DNA from: Musa acuminata AAA Group
Lineage: Eukaryota > Streptophyta > Magnoliopsida > Zingiberales > Musaceae
Assembly: GCF_036884655.1 (NCBI RefSeq)
Contig: NC_088348.1
Location: 21,517,001 to 21,581,000, forward strand
Reading direction: 5' to 3'
DNA: 64,000 nt
This document shows positions 32,212 through 43,677 of this stretch, one piece after another. Each line of letters starts with the position of its first letter. The stretch's first letter is position 1. The position numbers and the translations under genes are program-made. The notes under the pieces are model-generated. The model saw nothing but the letters and a program-made list of their open reading frames with translations, was not told where the DNA came from and did no database searches.

Positions 32212-34339
32212 TTAGGCCGCGTCGGATCCAGAAGCCGAGTCCGAGACCGAGTCGAACGAATCATGAGAGGACGAGACGTCTCCGCCGCCCCCGCCGCCGC
32301 CACGGATGTCCTCGATCATCTTCAACACGTTGCTCATCTTTGGTCGCTGGTCAGGGACGATCGCGCTGCAGCTCATGGCGATCTGGAGCATTGCCACCAT
32401 ATCCTCCTCGATCCCCTTGTACCGCATCAGCTCCAGGTCGAACACCTCCGCCGTCCACTCTTCGCGCACCACCGACTGCACCCACCGCGGTAGGTCGACC
32501 GCCGACGCCCCGCCGTTCGCAGCCGGCTTCCCTGTCAGCAGCTCCAGCAGCACCACCCCGAAGGCGTACACGTCCGCCCGCTGCGACGCCCATGGTCGTC
32601 GCCCGTCGACAGGTGCCTCGGGTGACCGGTAACAGTTGGCCCTCCCGGCCGCCGCGGCGCCCGTTCCCAGGAGGGCCAGCCCGGCGTCGGCGAGCAGTGC
32701 ATTGCCCTCCTTGTCGAGAAGGATGTTGGTGGACTTGATGTTGCCGTGCGTCAGCTTCGGCGAGCGGCTCGCCTGGTGGATGAACGCCAATCCCCTCGCC
32801 GCCCCAGACGCGATCCGCATTCTCGTCGTCCAGTCCAGTGGCGTCCTCCCCGGCCCTCGGTTCCCTAAAAAGAACGATCTTTTAACGCATCGTCGAAGAA
32901 AACCAGATTTTTAAGACAACGCATGGAGGTTACAGACCATGGAGGAGGAAGAAGAGGCTGCCATTGGGCATGTAGTCGTATACGAGAAGCTTCTCGTCGC
33001 GGGCGTAGTAGTATGCTTTGAGTGAGACAAGGTTGGGGTGCCGCAAGCGCCCGAGTGTCTCCATCTGGCTCTCGAACTCGCGCTTGCCCCCGAGGTGGAC
33101 CTCGCGGAGGCGATTGACGGCGACCACGGTGCCGTCATCGAGCACCGCCCTGTAGGCCGTCCCATAACCGCCCTTCCCCAGCATCTCCGCCGAGGCCCGG
33201 AGGAGGTCCTCCAGTTCGAACCGCTTCGTTCCTTCGAAGAACACCATCTTTCCCCTCTCGAATCCGCCCCCGGCGGTGGCGCCCGCTGCGTTGCCCTGGA
33301 TGGCGTAGGGGCCGGAGGAATAGACTATCTTTTCCCCCTCGTGGAGGCGGGATGGGCTCCTTCCGGCGAACTTGCGCCAGAAGCAGCAGAAGAGGAGGCC
33401 GGAGACGAGGACGAGCACGGCCGAGTCGCCTACGACGATGGTCGCCACGGCCACCCTGTTCATACCTCCGCGACCAGCGTCGGCGGCGGCATGGTGAGGA
33501 GGAGCGACCTCGGGCTTGGCGGACGAGGAGGAAGCTACGACCGTGGCGGCTGAGGGGACGGGGGTCGCTGCGCTCGCCGAGGGGTGGCTGGGATTGCTGA
33601 CCACGTCGCGGCAGGTGGAAAGGGGCCCGCCACAGAGGGCTGGGTTCCCGGCGAATGCGGCGGCGGGGAAGGCAGCGAGCGACGGCGGCACGGCTCCGGA
33701 GAGCAGATTCGACGACAGGTTGAGGTCTTGGAGGCGGGGTAGCACGAGGCCGGAGATGGGACCGGACAGCCGGTTTGAGTCGAGCCGGAGGGTGAGCAGG
33801 CGGGACAACCGGTTCAGCGAGGCCGGTACCGAGCCGGTGAGGTTGTTGGAGCCGAGGTCGAGTCGGTAGAGGCGAGTGAGCGAGGCGACGGACGGGGGGA
33901 TGGGTCCGGAGAGCTCGTTGTGGGCGAGGAAAAGAAGCTTGAGGGCGGAGAGCGGCGAGAGGTCGGGGATGGGCCCAGAGAGGCGGTTCGACTTAAGGCT
34001 GAGAACCCGGAGCTGGTCGAGACGGGTGAGGGCCGGGAGGCCGGCAGGGCCGGGGAGGTCGAGGTCTTCAAGGACAAGCCGAGTGATCCGGCCCCTGGCA
34101 CAGGTGACCCCGTGCCAGGACACGCACGGCGAGGGGTCGGACCGGTTCCAACTCGCCAGCCTCCCGCCCGAGTCGCACGCGGCCTTGAACTCCAGCAGAG
34201 CACTGAGGTCCCCTTCCAAAGCAGCAGTAGTAGAAGAAGACACCACCGAAGAAAAGTTACAGTACACAAGCAGTAGCAATAGCAGCAGCAGAGTGGCTGG
34301 AGTTAAACGCGGGGAAGAACGCAGCCCATTCTCCTCCAT
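32212..34339 (-). CDS. Leucine-rich-repeat receptor-like pseudokinase
   Basis: Two exons, 34339-32938 and 32864-32212, joined through a 73-bp GT-AG intron at the usual place after LFFLLHG. They encode 684 residues. There is a signal peptide (poly-Leu at 16-24), an LRR N-cap with SWNRSDPSPC near residue 62, and five or six LRRs to about 225. A Ser/Pro/Ala-rich juxtamembrane region follows, with a membrane span near 295-320 and a kinase fold from about 373. The sequence resembles the At1g68400-type group of atypical RLKs. The kinase should be inactive: the VAIK lysine is Asn (VAVNRL; 33113-33115), HRD reads HGN, and DFG reads DAG. Such proteins act at the plasma membrane as ligand-binding or scaffold co-receptors. 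A (GGGGAA)n-like tract lies just upstream of the start. Confidence 0.92.
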
Positions 34340-34734
34340 TTCCTTCTTCTTAGAGGAGGACGGGGAAGGGGAAGGGGAAGGGGAAGGGGAAGGGAAAGAC
34401 TGAGGAAGACAGAGAGCTGAGAAAAGCCAAGGTTTTAGTTAATACAGGCAATGCTTCTTTTGTGCCGAGGACTAGGGAGTGTCTCTCTAAGCTTTCACGT
34501 CACTTTTTTGCGTTTCCTTTGTTTTGAACGGGTGAGATGAGGAAAGGGGACCTACGCTACTTTGGGAGGTGTGCTTTTGTAGTCATAGAGTGAAGCCGTT
34601 GCCTCGGTCATGTTTATTTACTTCCTCCACCATGTAACTTTATGGTCAAAAGAATCGTGGATAATGAAAGAAATGGAAGAGGGATAGGGATTTGTTCCTC
34701 CCAACATTATCGCAACAGTAGTGCCAAGAGAGAG

Positions 34735-34772
<38 letters not shown>

Positions 34773-36627
34773 AACACTATCGCAACAGTAGTGCCAAGAG
34801 AGAGGCTCGCTCTCTCTCTCTCTCTCTCTCTCTGCGCAGCTGGCTTGGAGGCTTGTGCTCCTCCTAAGATCTGTTGACTTGCAGCTTGAAGAGTATTAAG
34901 CTACTGGATCAGTGATTTTGATGGATTGCTGCACGTGACAGGGCAATCCATTTCCCTAAAGAAACAACAACCAAGGCCATCAAATTGTTCCCGTTGCAGC
35001 AAAGGAACAGGTGAAAAGTATGCATGTTGGTGTACTCGAAAGAAACAGTAGTTGACTCTTTAGGATTCTACCAAAAAGTCAATGCATACATATGCTGATA
35101 ATTTCGCAATTTACTTTTGTCAAGATCTAAGAGAACAGCAATGCTTTTAGAGAGAGCAACTTGAGTTCCCACCCTGGTCTCTTAACATAGAGATAATTCC
35201 TTGCCTAATGTAGAACTACTTACGAGGCCGCCTACGCCTCCTGATGGTGGTCAATTAGCTTCAGATCATCCTCCTGTTGGTGGTGCCAAATATTTAACCC
35301 AATTAATTCTTTAGGTTGGAATTTACCCAAAGAAGATTACCCAACATTAAAACTTATTTGATAATTATTCTTGTTCATGTGGAACCCATATGAACAAATT
35401 CATATATCCAAATCTAATTACCAAACGTATTGCATTCCAAGTAAAACATCCCTACTGCAAGTGGCTTGCAGACAATCAAATTATTTTCCAGCAAAATGAT
35501 AGCAATCGACTTATGACTCAAAATGAATTGATAGAGTCTAATCAATTTCCCAGGACGCTAATTGACTGACACCCAATCAACATTGGCACGGTCGCAAACT
35601 GGTTGATTAGGAGCCTTTAGGGCATAAAGCCATGACAATCATTATAAATGTGTAGGCATTGCACTTAGGTTGTCAGAGAAAAAAAAAATTTACGGAGCAC
35701 TTTCCATTTACTAGCTTGTATTACTACAATTTATCAGCGAGAAAAGAACAAGCACATCTATACAAATTTCAATTGGCAAACTCAGACGCAGGTTCACCAA
35801 CACAATCCTTTCTCTGCGTTACATGATCAAGAATGTGATGGGCAAAAAATTTACTACATAAGCCCAAGTATGGCTATAACTACAAAGAGAATTTACAATG
35901 ACAATGCAAATTCTAGATTTAAGGCAAGAGGCTTTTTGTTAAGCTGGTGCGGTGAAGCCTACATTAGAGAAGGCAAGGAAGCAATCTGTACCTGGCCTTT
36001 AGGTCACTGAAATGAGCTCCAAATGAGAATGAAAAAAAGCATAGGTAGTATTCCTCATCTTTCACTACCTGCAAATCTACAGAATGAAGCAAAATTAGGC
36101 AAAGCAAATAAGAAATTTTTTCCATGCCACATTGAACCCATAAGGTAGCAACTAGCATAAAAACAGTTCATTTTAGCTTACATATTGAACTTGTAATCAG
36201 TTATTGTGACAAATGATTATCATGTTGTCATTGAATTGCCTATCCTTTGCATTTTTGTTCCACTTCCTTGCCTCGTGATAACACTTCGACTTGCCTAGAC
36301 CATTCACCTGAAAATATCCTCTAAGCAAGTTTTAAAGAATTTGTAGGCTCTTAGCCATATGAACCTCATGTTGACTATCCAAAATCTAGAGATCCTATCT
36401 CAACTTCATTAACCTTCTCAACACTTGGTCTTAGTAATAAAAGAGATTATGTGATTGGTTTATAGAAATAGCCATAACAACAAAGCTGGAGAAATTCTGA
36501 CAACAGGCTAGAAGCCATACAATGATGTGGATAAGGTGAGGCATGGCAAAATTTAAGCACACAAAAGTTTGGGCCGAATATCATTGATTTATACTCTGCT
36601 CCGTTTTCATTCAAGTGGGCTCCGTTG
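34340..36627. other. 5' flank of the pseudokinase gene and intergenic DNA
   Basis: A GGGGAA-type tract (34360-34395) lies in the leader. No other gene seen. It contains a 70-bp tandem duplication at 34701-34832. Confidence 0.5.
34701..34832. repeat. 70-bp tandem duplication ending in (TC)n
   Basis: CCAACATTATCGCAACAGTA...GAGGCTCGC plus a TC tract at 34701 is repeated at 34771 with one base difference; a recent slippage-type duplication. Confidence 0.9.
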
Positions 36628-37407
36628 TGTCACGGACTTAGCTAGAATTGCCTAAGTTGTGAGGCACCCTTGTGGCCAAGACGCGAACTTAGCTTGCGTT
36701 GCCTAAGTCGCGAAGCACCCATGCACCAACTTCTCGGACTTAGCTGGGATTGTCAAAGTCTTGACGCGCCCTTGCGATATGCGTCCGCAAAGGTCAGCCA
36801 ATTTGCAACCTCACTTAGGTCCCGAAGGACTTGTAAAAGAGAAAGTTGATTAGCTCAAAGAACGAGCGACGAACAAGTCCCGACGTCTCACGAAGAGGGA
36901 AGCTTTACAAGCAATTCAGCGAGCACCTTACGTGCATGAGAGAAAACAGATAAAGGAGGAAAACAAAGACTTTAGAAGGTTGAATGAACAGCAGCAAGTC
37001 CACAAACAGCTGCTCACCGGGTGCCGGACGCGAAGGCAAGTTCCCGTCAAGAAAACGAGCGAACTTGTGAAGATTGTTCAACGCCCGACAATATATCGAA
37101 GCCCCATCTAGCCCTGCGCCACCCGGGGGGGTTCCTGGGTGCTGAGATGGGTGACATTTCGCGCGCTGCAATGGGCTACAGAAAACAAGCCCGCGACACG
37201 CGAAAACAGAGCCATTTTGGGGCTTTTTGGCCCGACGCGGTGAGCGGTCGCACTGTGCACTGCAACCTGTTCGAACATGTATTTTTACAAGCAAAAACAC
37301 ACAAAACCAAGGCAAAACAAGCTGCCATGTCTCTGTTCAAGCATGCAAAAGCGACGAACGGTTCGTTGAACGAAGTTGTTGCGAGTGCGTGACGACCATT
37401 CGTGACA
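36628..37407 (-). repeat. Element D 3' LTR
   Basis: 780 bp, left copy, carrying three variants of the motif GGACTTAGCTGGRATTGYC. Paired with 42227-43004. Confidence 0.93.
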
Positions 37408-37420
37408 TTTTCCCCCACTT
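37408..37420 (-). other. Element D polypurine tract
   Basis: Minus strand AAGTGGGGGAAAA immediately before the 3' LTR. Confidence 0.85.
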
Positions 37421-40400
37421 AAACTGTCGACGCCCTCGTCGACGCTTGTTGGTAGTTGTTGATAATTGTTTCTTCATGTCGCAGGGCATCTTCGGGCTCC
37501 CAACCGATTTCAGTTCGGGGAAGCTTTCGCCACTTCTCCAAGTACTCGGTCTGCTCAACTCCATTGGGTAACTTTATCTTGCAATCCGCCAGAATGGTTT
37601 CAACTCGCTTCTCGTAGGAGGCTCTAGTGGGGGGTAACCGAGTTGGAACACTTCGGGAAGCATCTTGCGGATCTGAGTGGTAGGCTTTCAAGTAGTTAGC
37701 GTGAAAAACATTTTGAATTTTAAGCCATGCCGACAGCTGCAACCTGTAGGAGACGTTGCCCACCCTACTAATAATTGGGAAGGGCCCTTCATACTTGCGC
37801 ACCAATCCTAAAGAATTGGAGTGATGCTGGTTGGAGCTTCACCAACAACAAATCACCGACGTTGAACTCTTGTGGTCACCTTCCCAAGTCGGCCCACTTC
37901 TTCATCTTTTTGGCCGCCTTCTCCAAGTAAGCTCGCGCAATATCTGCATTTCGATGCCATTCTTTGGCAAAGCGATATACTGACGGACTACTCCTAGTGT
38001 ATCCGATAGCCAGGGTGTAAGGAGTCGACGGTTGTTGTCCTGTAATGATCTCGAAGGGGCTCTTGTTGGACGTAGAGCTCCGCTGCAAGTTGTACGAGAA
38101 TTGGGCTATGTCCAACAGCTTCACCCAATCTCGTTGGTTGGCACTCACGTAGTGCCGAAGATATTGCTCTAGGAGAGAGTTTATCCTTTCGGTTTGACCA
38201 TCTGTCTAGAGGTGGAGGCTTGTGGAGAAGTATAACTTAGACCCCAACAATTTGAATAGCTCGGTCCAGAATCGTCCCAGGAACCGAGCGTGTCGATCAC
38301 TGATAATATTATGCGGGACTCCCCAATACTTCACCACATTCTTCATCATCAACTTGGCCGCCTCCTTTGCTGAACAGTGTAGGGGTGCAGCAATGAAAGT
38401 TGCCAATTTTGAAAATCGATCAACCACTACGAGTATCGATCACAGTCCCCCTACTGTCGACAAGCTTGATATGAAGTCCAAGGAAATGCTCTCCCACGGC
38501 CTTTCTGGTACGGGCAACGACTCCAAAAACCCCACCGGCTTCCGCTGCTCCACCTTATCTTGTTGGCAAGTGAGGCACGTTCGAACATACTCCTCCACAT
38601 CAGTCCCCATCTTCGGCCAGTAGAAGGTCCTCTCCACGAGAGCTAAGGTTCTATGAATGCCCGGATGTCTAGCCCAAAGGGAATCGTGACACTCTCTTAA
38701 GAGTTTACGCCTCAAATTGTCCACTCGAGGAAAATAAACCCTATTCCCTTTTGTGAAAACGAGTCCCTCCTAGGCCCAAAATCATCGTGTCTTGCCTTCT
38801 TTGATGAGCTGCATCAGGGTTACTACCTGGGGATCACTATACAGTCCATCCCTAATCCTGGAAAGAAAGCTGGAGTGCAATTGACTTGCTTGGCCTCTAC
38901 CCTCCAACTGTATGGCGTTCACTCGCTCCACCTTCCGGCTCAATGCATCGGCCACGACATTTGCTTTTCCGGGCTTGTACTCCATTGTCATATCAAACTC
39001 AGCTAGGAAGTCCTGCCATCGTGCTTGCTTTGGGGAGAGTTTCTTCTGAGTTTGAAAATAACTCAAAGCGATGTTGTCTGTCCTCAGCACAAATCGCAAT
39101 CCAAGAAGGTAGTGCCGCCAAACTCGTAGACAGTGGACCACCGCTGTCATCTCCTCATGCACCGGATACCGTCGCTCGGTCTCGTTGAGCTTGCGACTCT
39201 CGTAGACCACTGGATGACCCTCCTGCATGAGTACTCCCCCAATAGCGAAGTCTGAAGCATCTGTATGGATTTCGAAGGGCTCCCCATAGTCCGGCAATTT
39301 GAGCACTGATTCTTCCAACACAGCAGCCTTCAGATCTAGGAATGCAGCTTCACATTTGTCAAACCACCTCCAAGGCTGCTCCTTCAGTAACTCCGTCAGT
39401 GGAGTTACAAGCTTCGAATACCCCGCTATGAAGTGTCGATAGTAGTTAATGAAACCAAGGAAAGATCTCAACTCTGGCACCTTTTTTGGGGTTCGCCATT
39501 CCGCAACTACTTGCACCTTTGATTGGTCCATCCAAATGGAGCCATCACTGATTCGATGCCCCAAAAACAAGATCTTCGTTTGAGCAAAGTAGCACTTCTC
39601 CCTCTTCACCAACAAAGTGTTCTCCCTGAGAACCTTAAAAATTATCCGAAGGTATTCGATATGCTCCTCGAGCGTTTGGCTGTAGACGACAATATCGTCC
39701 AAGTAGACGACCACGAACTTATCCAAATACTCTTTGAATAGTTGGTTCATAAGAGTACAGTACATGGTTGGAGCGTTGGTTAAGCCGAAAGGCATCACCA
39801 AGAACTCAAACGCTCCATACCTGATCACGTAGGTAGTCTTCGCTTCGTCGCCTTCAGCAATGCGCACCTGCCAGTACCCCAACTGGAGGTTAAGTTTAGA
39901 GAAATACTTGGCTTTGCCCAATTGGTCGAACAAGTCCGCGATGAGCGGGATAGGATACTTGTTCTTCACCGTCACTTTGTTGAGGGCTCGATAATCGTCG
40001 CATAGTCGGAGGCTCCCATCTTGTTTCTTTTGGAAAAGAACTGGAGCTCCGAAGGGTGCTTTAAAACTGTGGATGAGACCACCGCTTAGCAGTTCACCTA
40101 ACTGCTTTCTGAGCTCTTCCAACTCTAGAGGGGGCATATGGTAGGGTGGTCTCGCTTAAGGCTTCACTCCTGGCTCCAGCTCGATGTGATAATCCATGCC
40201 TCTGCGTGGCGTTAGAGTCTTCGGCAACTCAAGTGGCATAACATCTGTGAACTCCTTCAAGACATTCGCCACCACAACAGGTTCATGAATGGCCTTCTCG
40301 TCAAGTGGCTCTAGCTTCATAGCAGCCACGAATGTTAATTCGTCTTTTCGTACCCCTTTCTTCAATTGTAATGCCGATATCTGTTGGGGTTCCCTGTTTC
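37419..40400 (-). pseudogene. pol: Element D reverse transcriptase, RNase H, integrase and chromodomain (broken)
   Basis: Reverse transcriptase (40137 leftwards) carries LCDDYRALN, LVMPFGLTNAP and the VVYLDDIVVY active site. RNase H has FEIHTDASD (about 39260). Integrase begins with an H-H-C-C finger (HPGIHR...CLTCQQDK, about 38660-38560), followed by DFISSL, SDRHARF and TDGQTERIN at 38200. A C-terminal chromodomain ends at TAG 37419 (YLEKWRKLPRTEIGWEP). Chromodomains of this class steer integration to modified chromatin. Stops fall near 40157, 38780, 38764, 38438 and 38203, and the linker near 37840 is disrupted. Confidence 0.9.
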
Positions 40401-40499
40401 CTCTCTAAGAGACGAGAACCACACTGGGGTCGTCACCTCCCATCATACATAAGGAGTTTAGGAACGACATTAGCACCAACTTCGTCGCGTGCATGAATT

Positions 40500-42165
40500 C
40501 CATTCCAAGAATCACTTAGAAGTCGTCCAGTGGCACCGCCATCATATTTGTGCTCCCGCTCCATGTTCCGATCTTGATAGGAACTCCCTTTACCAATCCG
40601 GAGATTCGCTTGGCCTCCGAGTTCACTGCCTTCATTCGACTTGGGTTCTTCTTCAAGATCAGCCCAAGTCGCTTTGCTTCTCGATCGGCAATAAAGTTGT
40701 GGGTAGCTCCGGTGTCCACCATTGCACGGGTTGTTTGGCCATTGAGCTTAATGTCCACGTACATCAGCTCGCTACTCCCTGCTTTCAATGGCTTTGCCTT
40801 TATGTTCTCCCCCACTTGACCCCGCAATGCATTTAACAAACGCATTGCTCCCATTCGGGGACCCTGCAACTCCTCATCGTCGTTGCTAGATTCTGAACTG
40901 CTTGAACTAAGGGCGACGACTTTGCCCTTATTTGATTTGGGGGGATGGATGAAAGCTGTTAAAGCATTGAGTGCCTGTTTCTGTGGGCACTCCCTCACCA
41001 TGTGCAACCCTCCGCACAAGAAGCATCCGCCAGGTTTCGAGGCCTTGCCTTTTGAGCTTGGCCCTTTGTGGGAACTCTTCTTCCTCTGTTCGCCTCCGGG
41101 CTCCTTCCCTCGAGAATATTTTGGAGGCCGATTTCCTGAAGATTGTTTTCTTTTTCCTAAGTCCTCAGAGGAAACAAAGTTGGTCAGCCTTTCTATAGCA
41201 GCAATTGCCCAGATCACATCGGTGACATTCCTTCGATGCAGTTCTTGTTGAGCCCATAACTTCAAACTATCGAGGAAGCTGAATAGCTTATCTTTCTCGA
41301 GCATGTCCTATATGTCTAGCATTAGCGCAGAAAATTGCTTCATGTAGTCTCGGATGGAAGTACTTTGGCGGAGTTGTCTCAACTTCCTCCCTGCGACGAA
41401 CTCTGTGTTCTCAGGTAAAAACTGAGTTCTTAACTCTCGCTTTAAGTCCTCCCATGTGTCCACCTAACACCAACCTTGTTGGATCTCCTCTCAACCGGTT
41501 CGCCACCAAAGTTTTGCATCCTCATTCAAATACATAGTTGCTATCAAAACTTTGGTTTCTTCAGAATCAGACCTCGTAGCTCGAAAGTATTGTTCCGTGT
41601 CGAACAGGAAATTCTTGAGCTTTTTAACATCTCGAGCACCTCCATAACAATGCGGCTCGGTTGCCCTCAAGTTCTGTGGCGACGCAACGCGGGTGTTGCT
41701 TCCTTCCGCATTCAGTGCCCTTGTGAGTATGGTCACCCTAGAAGTGAGTTCTGCCACAACTTCCTGCAGATGTTGCACGGAGTCTTTGGTGTCGTCCGAC
41801 AGTCGATCGACTAGGGCCTCGATCTTGTCAATTCGAGATTCAGCTTCTTCTTGCGAGCTCTCTACCCCAAGAAGCCTTCGCTGGCCTTGGTAGAGTTCCT
41901 CTAAGCTCACTTCAAGAACATCCAAACGGGTTATCGCCGTTGTGAGTCTCTCCTTATAGCTCTTCTTCCCGGTTGGCGCTCCAAATTGTGCCTCCTCCGC
42001 TTGCAGAGAGTAGCCAATTTCTCGCTCATCATGTTCGCTGCCACGATCCTCCAAAGCGACTCCAGCGACATGAGAGCGAGTTTGCACTTGCAGCCCACCT
42101 GCGACTGCTTGGTGCAAAGGTCCGGCTTGCCCCACCTTGCTTGATTCAACACGATGCTTTGCCAT
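40500..42165 (-). pseudogene. gag: Element D gag and protease (broken)
   Basis: ATG at 42165 opens a gag of chromovirus type with a coiled-coil stretch (LEVSLEELYQGQRRLLGVE) and LIATMYLNEDAKLWWRT near 41500. Stops near 41489 and 41465 and another near 41310 break it. A zinc knuckle CFLCGGLHMVREC lies at about 41020 and the aspartic protease motif MVDTGATHNFIADR at about 40720. The run of in-frame stops continues to 40516. Confidence 0.88.
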
Positions 42166-42211
42166 GACGAGCTTGCGAAGTTCCTTCGCTGCTTGCTCGA
42201 ATTGCTTGTCC

Positions 42212-42223
42212 GCTCTGATACCA
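42212..42223 (-). other. Element D primer-binding site
   Basis: Minus strand TGGTATCAGAGC, exact complement of initiator methionine tRNA, three bases inside the 5' LTR. Confidence 0.95.
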
Positions 42224-42226
42224 CAA

Positions 42227-43004
42227 TGTCACGGACTTAGCTGGAATTGCCTAAGTCGTGAGGCACCCTTGCGGCCAAGACGCGAACTTAGTTTGCGTTG
42301 CCTAACTCACGAAGCACCCTTGCGCCAACTTCTCAAACTTAGCTGCAATTGCCTAAGTCTCGACACGCCCTTGCGATATGCGTCTGCAAAGCTCAACCAA
42401 TTTGCAACCTCACTCAGGTCCTGAAGGACCTGTAAAAGAGAAAGTTGATTAGTTCGAAGAACGAGCAACGGACAAGTCCCGACGTCTCGCGAAGAGGGAA
42501 GTTTTACAAACAATTCAACGAGCACCTTGCGTGCATGAGAGAAAACAGAGAAAGAAGGAAAACAAGGACTTTAGAAGGTTGAATGAACAGCTGCAAGTCC
42601 ACAAACAGCTGCTCATCGGGTGCCGGGCGCGAAGGCAAGTTCCCGTCAAGAAAACGTGCGAACTTGTGAAGATTGTTCAACGCCCGACAATATACCGAAG
42701 CCCCATCCAGCCCTGTGCCACCCAGGGGGTTCCAAGGAGCTGAGATGACTGACATTTCGCGCGCTGCAGTAGGCTGCAAAAAACAGCCTGCAGCACGTGA
42801 AAATAGAGCCATTTTGGGGCTTTTTGGCCCGGCGCGGTGAGCGATCGCACTGTGCACTGCAACCTGTTCGAACATGTATTTTTACAAGTAAAAACACACA
42901 AAACCAAGGCAAAACAAGCTGCCATGTCTCTGTTCAAGCATGCAAAAGCGACGAACAATTCGTTGAACGAAGTTGTTGCGAGTGCGCGATGACCGTTCTT
43001 GACA
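42227..43004 (-). repeat. Element D 5' LTR
   Basis: 778 bp, right copy, ending against the EAF1 3' flank. Confidence 0.93.
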
Positions 43005-43677
43005 GTTGCCTACCCCAAGTGCTTTCAAGAATGTGAATGACCAACAACAATGAATTGATTTCTGAATGACCAACAAGAGTGACCAAAAACACTAGCAGGT
43101 AGACGCATGAAATGCATGAACAAGCAAGATTCTTACTACATCTGGTTGTATACCACAGGAGGATAAAGGAAAAAAAATCAATGGGGAGACTTCCATGAGC
43201 AGAATCTCTAACAAAAGCATCTATAATAAATGTTATTATAGCTGTCATGAGTTCTCACAGAACTATAATATGCAACCAAAAGTATGTCTTGTTCTAAAAT
43301 TAAACCAAAAGCCTGGAGAAGCCAAAAGACCTTTCCACATGTATTATGTTTTCTGATCATTTGAGTTCCTTACTCCTATTAGTTGATGAAATATATTAAA
43401 GTGTCCAATGAATTTAATGTATTTTGCTAACCTAGCATTCCCATCATCTGATATCTGGTTCCAACACAAATTTTGAGCGGATTGAATTGATTGTAATAAG
43501 TATGGACTTCCTATATGCTTTGATTTCAAACATCAAGATAGCTAATGAAATAACGTGACAATGTATCGTGGTATCCATATTTACCTGTACACTAGTGTTA
43601 CAAAGAAGTTGGGAACTGCTTTGGAAATGGCTGGTCCAAGTACTATTCTTGAATTACCCTGGTCCCCTGCTTGAAGG
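43005..43677 (-). other. EAF1 3' flank / 3' UTR
   Basis: AT-rich, no separate gene. A poly(A) signal cannot be chosen confidently. Confidence 0.4.

Larger units (their letters stand above)
36628..43004 (-). mobile_element. Element D: Ty3/gypsy chromovirus
   Basis: 6,377 bp on the minus strand with LTRs of 780 and 778 bp (TGTCACGG...GTGACA), flanked by GTTG (36624-36627 and 43005-43008). Order on the minus strand is 5' LTR, initiator-Met tRNA primer-binding site, gag, protease, reverse transcriptase, RNase H, integrase, chromodomain, polypurine tract, 3' LTR. The chromodomain and motif wording place it among chromoviruses, perhaps the Galadriel branch to which the Musa monkey element belongs; that placement is from memory. 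LTRs differ at perhaps 8% of positions by rough hand count, the highest of the four elements. Many stops make it inactive. It lies 670 bp beyond the EAF1 stop codon, on the same strand. Confidence 0.93.

Noticed and set aside
33038..34403. Plus-strand open frames opposite the receptor pseudokinase
   Set aside because: GC-rich antisense shadows of a clear two-exon gene; no motifs of their own.
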